This document shows, in pieces, positions 1-11,639 of a stretch of 64,000 nt of DNA; position 1 is the stretch's first letter; each line of letters starts with the position of its first letter. This stretch comes from Datisca glomerata. Lineage: Eukaryota > Streptophyta > Magnoliopsida > Cucurbitales > Datiscaceae. A program made the translations under genes and the position numbers. The stretch lies in NCBI GenBank assembly GCA_003255025.1, contig QANY01005532.1, positions 525,746 to 589,745 of the forward strand, in the 5' to 3' direction. The notes beneath the pieces are model-generated. The model was not told where the DNA came from. It searched no databases and was given only the letters and a program-made list of their open reading frames with translations.

Positions 1-2674
1 ACCATCCTGTTGTCACCTGCACATATATTCACTTGCCAGATTTGACTGATAAGAAAAAGTCAGAACTAATTGGGAGAATTAGAACAAAAGAATACAGTTG
101 AAAGATTACCATTCCCTCGAGAAGTGGCTTGATGCCCATGGCCTTGTGTCTGTCATACCACAATCTGAACTCTTTCCAAGGTTTTGGAAAGAGAAGCTGA
201 CCCCATGTCCCGACCAACTGGTACAAGAAAAGTCGGGTTCTTCCATCCAGTTTTATTTTGTTTCCATGTTTACCTGTATTGAGCAAATGGTACACGAAAC
301 GTAGTAATTGAAGAATGAGCGTTGAACACTTCAGTAGGGCTTAGCAAAGTTGTACAAAGAATGAACGATGTGAACTGAAAAATCCGTAATTATACATCTT
401 AATCAAGGGAAGTTTGTCAAAATAAAAGCGATGTTAAGAAGAAGATAAAATAATAACACGTGTCATATTAAAAAAAACTTTTTTATAACAAACAAATTAT
501 ATTGATAATAAAGAAGCATTTTGACACCCAAAGTGAATCATAAAGTGGACCTTGTCCACAAAGAATCGATCAACTCCAGAACGTCTTCAAAAATCCTCCT
601 TTTCCATTCCATCCAGAGGTAGCACAAAACAGAAACTACCCCAATATACAACAAAATCATAAGTTTATTGGGGAGCGTCGAAAAAAATACCTCACCAAAA
701 CGAGCATCCACATTCCTCTGAAATACCAAGTTGAAGTGAAGGTGCAACAACAAAGGATACCACAAACCGGTAGCAAAAGGGCAATGAATGAAAAACACTA
801 ATCTAGGAAATTTCGCTCATATAAAAGCGACATGAAATTTTGCTAATTGAATTCATGAAAGGAATTGCTATTATTCATTAACCACTTGGAAAAAAACATT
901 ATAGTCATTAGCTAAACAATTAAGTATTAAAAGCCTATAGAACATAGATTGCAAGCACTCACGAGGCTGAATGTCACATGTGAAAATTTCATACTCTTAT
1001 GTCAGAAGTCCCATTCAGGCCAAAGCTAACCGTAACTATAAGATGGATTTGGATGATAAAGCCATGCAACTTTGTATATCAACAAACAAAAGCAAAAACA
1101 TATCTCTTAGGAAGATAAGTAATCATAAGCAAGCTCTACGGTACAAAGAACTTCAAGTTGTGTCAAACCTTAATATGGTTATTTGCACTGAGTTTAGTAG
1201 CCAATAAAATTTTATTCCTAATTTAAATTTTATATTGAGATAAGATAATACTTTAAGTTATTTCAGTCCTTCAGAAATTTATTGGGAGAATTAAAAACTA
1301 AAAAATAAACAAACATATTTTTAGTTCATTTGTCCCATAAAATCAAGCAAACAATATACTGAAACGAACCAAACTAAAAATCATAATAATTAGAATGATT
1401 ATGGTGTTTCTATATTATTTACACACAACATATTAGAACCAATCAAAATGATAGGTTGAAAGAAAATAGAACGAATCAAAGCACGTGTAGCTTAACTAGT
1501 AAGTTTAAAAGAAAATAGTTACTTCAGAGTAAGTCTTGCTTCACAAATCAAAGTAATTCTTCTTTCACTAACCTGAATGTAATATAGCAGGGATTTTATA
1601 CTGACAGCGCACATAGACATGGAGGTAATCAAGGAAGCGGCCATAATTGAATAAACGTAGCTACAAGGACAGTAAATGTAATGAACCCATAAAAAGTATA
1701 TACATTTCGTTGAATCAGTAGGAGTCAAAACAAATTTTCTCAAGCAGTTGTAACTATCAGCTCCAAGTTCCAACGATTCTACCAACGAAAATTCATAACT
1801 CTCTCTCGCTTTCTCCCCCCCCCCCCNCCCCCCCCCCCCCCTCCCTGCCTCTAATTAAAAGTTGAAATTGTAATTTTACTAGACAAAAGAAAAGACTTGA
1901 ACGCAGTAATTAAATGAACTTTAAAAGACATCAAGCAGCTAATGCAGCAATCAAGATTTTGCAACATGAAGAAATATCAAACAAATTTCAGGATGATTTG
2001 ACCCAAAAAAATTAATTTCAGGAAGTACTTTCTGCTTTCACACAAAATTCAGACGACTAAACCTACCTGGAACAAACCTTGGTCGTTGTAGAGACGCCCC
2101 ATAAATCGAAGGACTGTAGTTTGTAACATTGTAATAATAATTGACAATCAAACTCTTGAGAAACTTATAGTACAGCGGCGAGACCTCCAAATCATCTTCC
2201 ACAACAAATGCAAATTCGTTATCCGAGCTCGGCCACCAAGCCTCCAACCATTGCGCTTGTAACCCCACGTTCCCAGTTCGATAGTGAACGAACTTCTCTC
2301 CGAAACCCCAATTAAAATCATTAACAAATTCTAAAATCCGGTGCGACGCATTGAGCTTGAGACGGCCATCATCCTGGCCGAAATGATCAATGTAAACATG
2401 GAGATGGACGCGATCAGAGAGGTAGTCAGCTTTGGCGAGGGATCGGAGGCAGCGGGAGAGGGAGTCTAGGCGGTTGAAAGCAAGGACCTTAATGATCAAG
2501 GTGAAATTGGAAAATTCTGGGTTAAGATTTTTCTGAGCTAGAGTGAAATTAGGGTAAGAGTTTGGAGGGAAGGAAAGGGGTAGAGAGGAGTGGTAGTGGG
2601 AGAAGAAGAAGAGAGCAGAGACGGATAGGAGAAGGAGGAGAGGGAGAAAATGTCGTTTTGGACCAACCATTTTC

Positions 2675-2676
<2 letters not shown>
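1..2676 (-). CDS. Glycosyltransferase-like type II membrane protein (5' part, three exons; runs off the window)
   Basis: Spliced exons on the minus strand are 2676-2067, 273-110 and 16-1; the gene continues beyond base 1. Introns follow GT-AG. Exon 1 ends in phase 1 and rejoins exon 2 as a Gly codon; exon 2 ends on ATG before GTAATC; exon 3 resumes after GCAG with VTTGW. About 263 residues are visible. Residues 7-27 form a hydrophobic signal-anchor, as in Golgi type II enzymes. A nucleotide-sugar-transferase-like block (VLAFNRLDSLSRCLRSL, residues 64-80) and an acidic metal-site-like motif (VVEDDLEVSP, 158-167) follow. Exon 2 encodes a very conserved stretch (TRLFLYQLVGTWGQLLFPKP). From memory this matches the plant family of Arabidopsis AT5G12260; substrate unknown. 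The start is the first ATG after the TC repeat; an upstream TTG would only add an Ser-Leu run encoded by the microsatellite. I see no disabling change. Confidence 0.86.
538..798 (-). pseudogene. LINE-type reverse transcriptase C-terminal (zf-RVT) fragment in intron 1
   Basis: This 86-codon open stretch contains FFIHCPFATGLW and, further on, a WKRRIFEDV-like block. That arrangement resembles the zinc-binding C-terminal segment of plant non-LTR retrotransposon reverse transcriptases (the HxxxHCPF...W pattern). It lies within the 1.8-kb first intron of the glycosyltransferase gene, in the same orientation. No RT palm, endonuclease or poly-A tail was seen nearby, so it is a scrap of an old insertion rather than a gene. 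Confidence 0.5.
1815..1841. repeat. 27-nt poly-C homopolymer with an N at 1827
   Basis: An essentially pure C run interrupted only by one ambiguous base, flanked by CT-rich sequence. It lies in intron 1 of the glycosyltransferase gene, so the sense strand carries poly-G. True length is uncertain because homopolymers this long are poorly resolved. Confidence 0.9.

Positions 2677-2732
<56 letters not shown>
2677..2732. repeat. (GA)28 microsatellite abutting the glycosyltransferase start codon
   Basis: A perfect GA dinucleotide run on the plus strand, read as (TC)28 in the mRNA sense. It ends exactly at base -1 of the ATG at 2676. CT-rich 5' leaders are common in plant genes, but direct contact with the start codon is unusual. 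If translation began upstream, the run would encode alternating Ser-Leu. Confidence 0.93.
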
Positions 2733-2734
<2 letters not shown>

Positions 2735-2959
2735 CTGGGTTTTGGCGCTGGCGGCGACAATGCAAATGCAGATGAGGGTCACTGACTGAAGCATTTCACT
2801 GACTGAAAGCTGCTCCAAGGTAAAGGCGTAAAGCAGCGAGTGCTCGTATGCATTTTGCATCTGCATCGTCAAAAGTTCTCTCCGTCTCGTGATACTAGAT
2901 TCGAGATGAGCCGTACTGGCCCATTTTGAAGTGGGATCAATTAGGAAGTAGCCCATTTA

Positions 2960-4549
2960 ATGTTCGTAGAACCATATGACACGTATACGTTGTAAATCTA
3001 ATTTCTTTGTTGATTCATTAATTACATAAAAAATTTAAATTTTCTTATTTTCTTATTCACTATAAAATAAGGGAAAATAACTCATTTTTAATATTTATGA
3101 ATTGAAATTTATATTAAATATTAAATTAATTAACATATCAATCATACTATTTAGTTAAATAAGAGTAAACCCATCAAACAATGTGCATTGCAGATTATAT
3201 ATAAAATTAGTTATGTAGTTACTCATTAAAAATATAATAATATAAAATTAGTTACCTAGTGACTCATTATAAATATAAGAAGATAAATTTAAAATAGTGT
3301 ATATATTAAAAATTTTAATACTCGAATATTATGCACATAAAGTAAGATGTGTTATATTACTTTTAGCTAAGGTATCGAGCTGATTAAACTCTATCGTTTA
3401 AATCCATAATTAATTTTATTAATTATTAATTATGATTAACTCCGCTATAAAATTGTAATAAACTTCAAGTGTATTTTACATTACTTGACATATCTATCCT
3501 TGACGTATTATACATTATGTAATGCCCCTCAATAAAATAGTACCGTGTATAATGAGGTGAAATATTATTGACCTAATATTTATACACTTCTTGGTATCTT
3601 TAGGTTCCAAATTTATTCTATCAACCAACTATGATAATTTATATACATGATATCTGAAGTAAAATTATCAAATCTCTAATACTACATCAGAAATACTAAG
3701 CGCTTAATTTATTGTGACCACATAAATGAAATACATAAGAGATACTTTCTCACTTAATTAAAAGTGCATATGGATTCTACTATTGAAAATCTATGAACTT
3801 ATTATCTAATAATTCAGTTATCAAACATACAGAATATGTTGACTCATAAAGTCTCATTCTTAATAGGTCAAAATGATTAAGCTATTAAATATCATCTAAT
3901 AACTCTCTCAAGAATGAAAACACTCATAAATTATAGTAATGAGTCTTGATTTTCATTTGATAGTACTTTATTGAAAAAATAGACTCATTAATTCTTTTAA
4001 TACATTCAAAACGCACTAGTATATTAATTAAGTACTCCACCTAATGACCAATATAAGCCACTCTACATAATAAAGTTAATGTACTATAGTCTTTTCTTAG
4101 TAAAACGTCGAACTTGACTAGACTGTGAAATTAAATATTTACAGGTCATAAAGAACTCTTGGTTTATATATTGTTCCTATGAGCTGAACTCTATAGCACA
4201 AAAACCAAGTACTAAATGGTTGTGAATTTCCTATTAAGAATGTCATGTTATATATAGGAACGTCTTTTTATTAACCGTTCATAAGATAAATCATCAAAAT
4301 TACATAGAATTCTCTTGCTTTTAGAGTACAATTCTAACATACCTGCCTCCAGTGAATATCCATTGAGATCGTCATGTTATATGTTTGTGTTAATGTTTGA
4401 GGCCAGATTGGCTTGCGCCTCCTCATGACTAAGGCCTCCAGACGTTAGACAATATGAAAATAGTATTATACATTCTCTTAGTAATATCCACTCTTAACTG
4501 CCAAAAATAAGGCCTTAGTATACTTGATGCACAAGGACTTTTCCTTGTA
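2960..4549. other. AT-rich intergenic DNA, no gene seen
   Basis: About 1.6 kb of very AT-rich sequence upstream of the glycosyltransferase gene. All frames are closed by frequent stops. I saw no conserved protein block, transposon terminus or RNA gene. Confidence 0.6.
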
Positions 4550-4756
4550 CTAGTCGACATGTACGGGCTTCGCACGTATTCAACTAACTTAAGATGTACG
4601 TATTCAACTAACTTAATATGGACATATAATTTTAAATTAATATTAATGTTAAAATAAATATATCATCCTCTTTAAAAATTATTCTACATCTAAATTAAAA
4701 GTGAAATAATAGTAATAATAACTTGTTTATAATATTAAAATTCTTGTCAACATTTA

Positions 4757-5010
4757 AAATGCCATGTCATGCTCCATGTAGACTGCCATATTGAACGCCA
4801 CATCATGCTCCAAGGGTAATGCCATGTAGGATGTCTTTCCATATAGACTGCCATGTTGGATACCACATCATGCTCCATGTCGGCTGTCATGTTAGATGTC
4901 ATGTCATGGTTCATGTAGAATGTCATGTTGGATGTCACATCATGCTCCATAGGGGCTGTCATGTTGGATGCCATGCCATGCTCCACGCGGGTTGTCATAT
5001 TCCACGTCAA
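4757..5010. repeat. 36-bp minisatellite, about seven units, inside the Helitron
   Basis: The landmark (a/g)(a/g)CTG(c/t)CATGTTGGA recurs near 4781, 4816, 4846, 4882, 4918, 4954 and 4990. Spacings are 35, 30, 36, 36, 36 and 36. Units are rich in CATG and diverged by substitution. Open frames across it on both strands are by-products of the periodicity (36 is a multiple of 3) and are not called as genes. It interrupts Helitron sequence that resumes at about 5239. Confidence 0.85.
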
Positions 5011-5238
5011 CTCCTATTGAGTGCTTCAGCCATTATATTATCTCTCGCTTTTGTGATTTGACATCTTTGTACTTGAAGAGGATCCATCATTTGAGTTTGT
5101 GCAACTGGATCCTCATCATAATAGTTGTAGGTATGGACCAATGTTCCATTCTATCCTTAGTCAGCAACTTGCCTTTGATAGCCACCCAAGAGAGGAGGCT
5201 AGACATAGACACATGGCGATTGAACCAAATTATAGATC

Positions 5239-6170
5239 TATTTGAATAGTATAGAAAATAGTTTAATTTATTTTACAAATTTATCATATTCTTAAGAAAT
5301 AATTATATCAATTATGTCTTTCTATAAATTCATGTATATGAATTTTCATGTTGCTGATAACATAAATATTAAAGAATATTTCATGTATAAATTTATAACG
5401 AACTAATTATTATTTATTTATAATTAATTATTAGTTATAAAAGATTTTAGAATCATTCTACAGAGTCTCTAATTATATAAGATTATCAAAATATTTTATT
5501 TTACTAACTATAAATAAATTATTATTGGATAAAAATAAAACATTATCAAATGAATTAAATAGGAAAAAAATGAAATACATAATTTGTGTAATATCTTAAT
5601 AAACTTTCAAGGGCGAAAAAGAGAATAAAAAGTTGCTTCCCTTTAAACTCTACATCTAACTAAAAGTAAAATAGTAATAATAATAACTTATTTATAATAT
5701 TAAAAATTTAGTGCTATTTGAATAATATAGAAAATAATTTTATTTTACTAATTTGTCATATTCTTAAGAAATAATTATATCATATTAAGAGATAATTTAT
5801 CATATTTAAAATATATTGGCGTCTTTCTATAAATTCATATGTAGGAGTTTTCATGTTACTAATAATATAAATATTAAAGAATATTTACTATATAAATTTA
5901 TATCGAACAAAATATTATTGACTTATAATTAGATATTAGTCATAAAATATATTGAAATCATCTACAGATACTCACGTCTTTAATTCCATAAGATTATCAA
6001 AATATTTTATCTTACTAAAATTATTATTGGATAAAAAATAAAACATTATCAATCAACTAAATGAGAAACAAAGTGAAATACTAATTTGTGTTATATTTTA
6101 ATAGACTTTAAAGGGTAAAAAGGAGAATAAAAAATTTCTACCTTTTAAGTCATTTTTAATATATTATAGA
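5239..6170. repeat. Direct partial duplication within the Helitron
   Basis: 5239-5640 and 5700-6150 are alignable by eye in the same order: CTATTTGAATA, TTCTTAAGAAATAATTATATCA, GTCTTTCTATAAATTCAT, TTTTCATGTT, ATAAGATTATCAAAATATTTTA, and a TTAAAGGG-AGAATAAAA block. The left copy lacks the terminal 5' end of the element. The 4680-4745 segment upstream of the minisatellite also matches 5645-5710. The element therefore looks like a fused pair of Helitron copies sharing one set of true ends. Confidence 0.75.
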
Positions 6171-8160
6171 TGATCAATCACCATCATATAAAGATGGGTG
6201 AGGCACACAGTGGGTGAGTGACATCATGCTAATAATGTCATTTGTGTCGTTCAGCTAACGAGGTGATGCTGGCACGACCACATATCTTTCGGCCATCCCT
6301 TGATTTCTTATATTTGACAAATGTGGCTGAGCACACGACCTATGTTACCCGTTACACCTTGGTGTTGGTTGGTTAAAATCGATATCACTTCTTCTACTCC
6401 GACTAAGGGAGGGTCGAGGTAAAGCACTGAAGATTCTTGGGTGTCTTGTTCTCTAAGCTTCCGCCCTTCATTTCTTGCCAGAGCCTGGTGCGTGCTTCTT
6501 TTCGAGCTTCCTCTTTGCCTTAATGGCAGGACCCCGTGAACTTTGTATACTGTTCATGGATGGATGTCGATTCATCTTGAACCGCCTTTCTCGAATGCTC
6601 TAGTGGGAGAATGATTGACCATTCTGGGCATTTAAGTTCCTCCCAGTGGTTATTCCTCGGGCAGTGCGCCGGCTACCAGCTACTTTACTCTTGTGAGTTC
6701 GTTCGCTTCATGCGGGAGCTTGGGAGGGACATGCTCGCATGCCTTACTAGTAAAGCATGATCTTGTTGAAAACTAACGTAAGATGTCTTATGACCGTCCT
6801 TATCCTCTCACTGGGGCTTTAGGTTCTGACTCGGTGTCCAAGCCAGAGGGCATGAGAGCCAGGAAATGCCTGTTACGGAGGATTGATGTGAGGCTCTATA
6901 TTTTAACTTGGAATGACCCATGGCCCATTTATTCGTGCCGCATGGCTTTCATCTGCGCGGGAGCTTGCAAAATTTTTTGTGGCAAAAAAGACACCAAGGA
7001 GTTGGGCGGAGGGTGACCTACCAATATTTTCCTCCATCTTCCGCATCTTCTCACATATTGCCTCTAGAAGGTCCTTTAGGGGTCTTTACTTTCATTTGTT
7101 CTTCAACTGCCTCGCCCTCCTCCCTCATCTTCCTCGGATGACCACAATTATAACCTTACAAAGGGGGAGCTTGGCCATCCTACGCCTGGTTTCATTTTGG
7201 TCCTAGTTTCCTCGAGGGTAGCATTTTCTAGAGGATAAAATGTCGTAGCACCCTTTCCCATATAGTTTTCCCCCATGGTCCTGCGAATCCGGGGTGACTC
7301 AGCCAGTGGGATTTTGGGTTATAGGGGAGGACCATTTTCATGTAAAAGACTAATAAGATTTAAGCGGTGACTAGCACGTCTGTCCTCCCCTTTTTGGTTA
7401 TGTTAGAGTTTATAACCATCATATCATTCTTCCTTTGTCCTATATTACATTATGATGGCATGGGGTATTTCTCCCATCGGGGGGAATGGTTCCCTCTCAT
7501 CCTGGAATTCGTCGACGTAAGATGTCAAACCCATGCCATTCTCATGGGAGAAGGAGGGTTTCAAGTGCATTGAATAAGAACGATTTTATCGTCATCCCCA
7601 CAAATAGCGCTAGCTGTTGATGCCGAAAACTTCAACAGTGATCTTCATGAAATCTCCCGTCTGACTAGAGTTCCTTGTAACCTCAATATATGCAAAACAC
7701 AAACAAAGAACCCAAATAGCAAGGGAACCGGGGGTGGTTGCCTTGCCTAAGGGCCTCCGATGCGAAAGTCAGTATTCTTCCGTTATTTTGGCGTCGTTTC
7801 TTTAGGGGAGAAATGGCCTCCCTTTTCTGTTAGCAACTGGATGTCTTTATACCTGAGTCCTCAGGTGGAAGGGATCATGTTGAAGGAGCCTCAGGGGCGT
7901 GCTGGGGAAGCTTACTGGAACATGATGTATGTCCCGAGTGTCCTTGATTATATAGAAAGGATGTGACTTTTAACATTAAGTGACGGACATTAATTGTCGA
8001 TGTGCCTTTTAACATAAAGGGATAAGACATTGTGGTATGGTGATTGGACCTATTGGGCGCTATTTCTGGCGGACAATGATGTTCATTCGGTAACCTATTG
8101 ACCTTTCTTAGAAACATTCTGCAGATCATCCAAACGGGAAAGATTATGAGATTCAATATA
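6171..8160. other. Moderately GC-rich, repeat-derived block (possible LTR/LARD remnant)
   Basis: This interval is clearly richer in G+C than the flanks. It includes a segment around 7725-7790 (GGGGGTGGTTGCC followed by CTCCGATGCGAAAGTCAG) of the kind that, from memory, recurs in non-coding large retrotransposon derivatives of plants. Open frames of 70-97 codons at 6783-7206, 7367-7573 and 7760-7966 contain no recognisable protein motif. LTR ends and a primer site were not identified, so classification is tentative. Confidence 0.35.
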
Positions 8161-9150
8161 TTTCATATTTTCGGGGTTGATTCAAAAATTTGGACAGATA
8201 ACTTTTCTTTATTTTACTGTACTTGGGGGGACAGAAATGCCATTTCTGCAGATTTTTTATCTAATACGGCTACCCATTATTTTGGGGATTTTTTGTCTAA
8301 TGCACTAAGGATATTTTTATAATATTGTGCTTAGACCTTGATCTCTGATGCATTAGTGGGATTTTTTTATAAGAAATTGATCTTTGGTGCATTAGTGGGC
8401 TTCTACCAGTGTTTGTAAGTTTTAGCAGTCAAACTCAATGTTTCTTTGCATTCATGCCAAGTGTTTATTCATCATCTCTTAGAAGATTAGAAGCTTAACC
8501 TACCATTTTGCATACTGTTTTGATCAAATATTGTTATTTACTAAGTTAGTGTGCTCTATGGACTGCAATTGCAACTTTCATTCCAGTTTTAAAATATACT
8601 ATTTGGAGTTATCTGGAGTAGTATGATCTACCTTTAGTTGTTGGCTCGCATGATGGTAATGGTGTATAGCAAGGGACGTCGTAGGTTAACATTCTGTATT
8701 ACCTGGCGCTTTTTCGGTTGAGGGAGTTTTGGAATATAACTTCTTATCTAATAAGTCATTTCTTAGCTGTTGATCATTTAGATTTTACTATTTAGAATAG
8801 GAGGCTTGCTCCCTCATCTAAATGCATCATACATGCTTTGATACAACACTTTGATCTTATCCTGAAGCATCACCAAGGCAGTTACTTGCACCTTCAGTAC
8901 CCAGATGTTAATTTATACAAGATTTAAGTTTTTTTTATAAATTACTTTTGCTTGCTCTATGTAAAAATCAATATGTAATTATTATTTTGAGATGTAATTT
9001 CCAGTAGACAATTAGTATGTAACAATTTTGACTAATTAAATAAAATGATATGTTATTTTTTTATTTCGTGATATTTTCTGAAAAGTTGTTTATTTTTTGT
9101 ATTTGTACAACTGTAAGTATAAGTTATAAAAAAATATTTAATAACATTAA
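8161..9150. other. Unassigned sequence, no gene recognised
   Basis: Non-coding in appearance. A short motif (GATCTNTGNTGCATTAGTGGG) occurs twice near 8340 and 8380. The interval ends at the start of the CACTA subterminal array, so it may be the interior of that transposon, possibly with captured DNA; I cannot demonstrate this. Confidence 0.4.
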
Positions 9151-9519
9151 CAAAACAATAAGTAGTGAAAAATGCTACGAAAGACCTACAATAGCATTTA
9201 TAAAATGCTACGAAAGGCCTATGATAGGAATTATAAAACACTATAAAAGACCATCTATAACATCTATAAAATGCTATGAAAGGCTTCTATAGCATTTTTT
9301 AAACGCTATGAAAAGCATTTGATAACGTCTAAAACGCTATAAAAAGCTTTTGATAGCGTTTAAAAAAGGCTATCGTAGGTTTTTTAAAGCGTTTAAGAAA
9401 ATGATATCATAGGTAGCGGACTTTTAATTACATCAGTATGCATCACATTTTCAGAAATGCTATCAAAACCCTACGATAGCATTTTTTGGCGGCTATCGTA
9501 GCGTTCTTTTGTGGTAGTG
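9150..9519 (-). mobile_element. CACTA (En/Spm-like) terminus with subterminal repeats
   Basis: The right boundary is GTGGTAGTG at 9511-9519, the inverse of CACTACCAC, the canonical CACTA end. Inside it, over ~360 bp, is an array of short diverged motifs in both orientations (GCTATCGTAG, AACGCTA, ATGCTACGAAAGGCCT, AGCGTTTAAAA). This is the expected subterminal transposase-binding layout. The opposite end was not found by eye. The terminus adjoins the end of the Athila remnant, which suggests insertion into that retrotransposon. Confidence 0.7.
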
Positions 9520-9589
9520 TAACTTCTTTTTAACACGGATACATGACTCGGACTGTGCTGCATCTTTCCTCTTCTAAGAAGATTTCTCT

Positions 9590-10900
9590 TTAGATTTTGC
9601 AACCTTGGGGGTCTCTTCCTCTCTCTCTCCAATGGCTTCTTCTCTAGGCTGGGTGTGAGCAGTTTTTTTCCTTTTTCTTTCTACTTTTTGGCAGATTGCT
9701 TAGGTGGTGGGAATGGTAATTCTTCTTCTTCTTCACTTTCCTCAACTTCCTCTTCTTGTTGCTTTTCTCCTTCTTACTCCTTACTTACCTCTTTTTCTTC
9801 CTCACATTTCTCTTCTTCTTCTTCAACTTCCTACTCTTCACTCTCATTTTTATCCTCATCATCCTCAACTTCTTCTTCATCCTCTTCATTTTCACTCTCA
9901 TATTCCTCTATCATCTTCTGGAGCTACATCATCTTGCCCTAGCTATTCCCCTTCAGCCTGATCATCCACTACATTCCTATCCTCCTCAATTTTCCAGGGA
10001 TGAAGAATAACCTCGGGGAAAGAGGAAATGCTAAGAAGGCTTTGGGAAATTCCTTTGGAGGCTGTTCTGGAAAGCGTGATCCTATTCTTGAGCATACCCC
10101 ACAGTATGCTTGATTCTGAGGCTCAAGTTTCAATAGCAACTTCCAGGTTTTCTGTTGTAGGGCTTCGTGCTGTGCAAGATTCTCATTAAGTTCCAATACT
10201 TAATCAAGGTCAATGCTGGCCACTACCTTCTTCTTAGAAGATTTCTTAGATGATGATGGCTCCGCAGTTGATAATATTTTCTTCCTCACTAATAAAAGGG
10301 ACATTATGTACATAACACAACTTAGTAACTAGACAAGGAAAAAATAAACATCCAATCTTTTTACCAATACAGATTCCAATCTCATAAGAAATTATGAGAC
10401 CAACATTATTTGACTTTCCATTAAACAGATTATGTAAGAGAACTAATCTCCCATGTGTGTATAGTCTAAATGTGTGTGGTGGGCATTATGTTAGTTCAAA
10501 TAAAGTGGCACTAGACTTTGGCCCTAGGCTTTAGAGCCAACCTAAGACATGTTCTTACCCATCCAGAAGACACACTGTGCAGATTAGTTCCTATGACAGT
10601 TAACTCCCTTAAAATATCATTCAACTTTACCTCAGTAACCTCATTGGCCAGAACATAATATTCATCCTCAAAATCAGTAAATCATACACAAAATTTATTG
10701 TTTCATTAGTGAATGGAACGAGCGTATCTCTTACTATGATAGCAGTCTGCTCACAAATGAAAGGTTTGCATAGAACTCTCTTACTAGAGGGACGACAACA
10801 CTCTCAAAATGGGCTCAAAATATTTTCCAGTTGCTTTACGTATTGATGCCTGTTATATCTTTAGGAAGACTGAGGGAGGGGATGATCTCTTTCAGAAATC
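9590..10900 (-). pseudogene. Athila env-like / putative plant transposon protein (PTPD) ORF, broken
   Basis: Translating the minus strand in pieces gives LVREFYANLSFVSR, then a VPFTNETINFVYD-like segment, then a block resembling the conserved PTPD domain (SSGWVRTCLRLALKPRAKVW). A Ser/Lys-rich stretch (PSSSKKSSKKKVVASIDLD), a short helical region (9969-10196, ELNENLAQHEALQQKTWKL) and a long acidic Glu/Asp-rich tail at 9700-9950 follow. Several stops interrupt the domain. The plus-strand Ser-rich frame over the tail is its mirror. Function is unknown; such ORFs follow pol in Athila elements. Confidence 0.6.
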
Positions 10901-11639
10901 CTCTTTCTTCATGGGATTTTTTAACACGGATTTCTTCCTCGACTTCTTCTCTGCTTCCTCATTCTGAAAATTTTTAGTAACTACATACTTCTTTGGCAGT
11001 CCCTTTTTCTTCATCTTGTCTTTGAAATAGAATAACAATTTCTTAAATATGTGCTTTAGGGGTTTAAGGTGAAATAGAGGGCTTCAAGGAGAAAGAAGAT
11101 GATGAAAGGCTTTTGAAGAAATGCTTTCGGCGTTCGAAGGGCTAGGGTGCTGATCATGGTTTGGGGCTTTTGAATTTAAAGCCTACACAATCCTTCCCTA
11201 GCTTGCCACGTGTCCGTTTCCACCACCGATTCAGTTTCAAAAATTTTGAAATAAGGATGCTTCGCAGGCGGGAATTCAAAATTTTGGCAAAAATCCTATG
11301 ATTTTTATTTTTTTTAAGGTGTGAATATCTTGAGATATTTTAGCTAAGCTGTCACATGTATGCTGTAAATTTCCTTTTGTGGTGCTGCAGTAATAAATTC
11401 CCAACATGCCTTTTGCCTACAAATATTGTTTATCAACAGGGTCCACAATTGTACTTTCATGCGATAATAAATCAAACAAGATATTTTCTTAGTTAGGATA
11501 TTAAAATTAAATGAGAATACTCCTATCAATGAAGAATATTTGTTATTAATGAGGAAAATAAGGAAATAAGGTATAAAGTGAGATATTCTTGTCTTATCTA
11601 GTCAAAATCAATTAAGAACGGAATCAAACTAAAATGGAA

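Larger units (their letters stand above)
4550..6170 (-). mobile_element. Non-autonomous Helitron, minus orientation, with internal duplication and cargo
   Basis: Read on the minus strand, the element starts with TCTATAATATATTAAAA at 6170, preceded by A. It ends with CTAG at 4553-4550, followed by T. These are the Helitron rules: 5' TC, 3' CTRR, insertion between A and T. About 10 nt before the 3' end is a short hairpin (ACGTGC-GAA-GCCCGT, one mismatch). The ends match the complete plus-strand Helitron at 52170-52799. No Rep/helicase ORF is present. The body contains two partly repeated segments (5239-5640 and 5641-6170) and an inserted block at 4746-5238 carrying a minisatellite. Confidence 0.82.

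Noticed and set aside
2549..2956. 135-codon minus-strand frame through the TC repeat
   Set aside because: Overlaps the glycosyltransferase start in another frame; its Ser-Leu tract is the microsatellite.
4747..5249. Open frames of 80-93 codons on both strands
   Set aside because: Created by the 36-bp periodicity of the minisatellite (a multiple of three).
9655..9961. Ser-rich, Leu-rich and Phe-rich plus-strand frames
   Set aside because: Mirror of the acidic Glu/Asp-rich tail of the Athila env-like ORF on the minus strand; low complexity.
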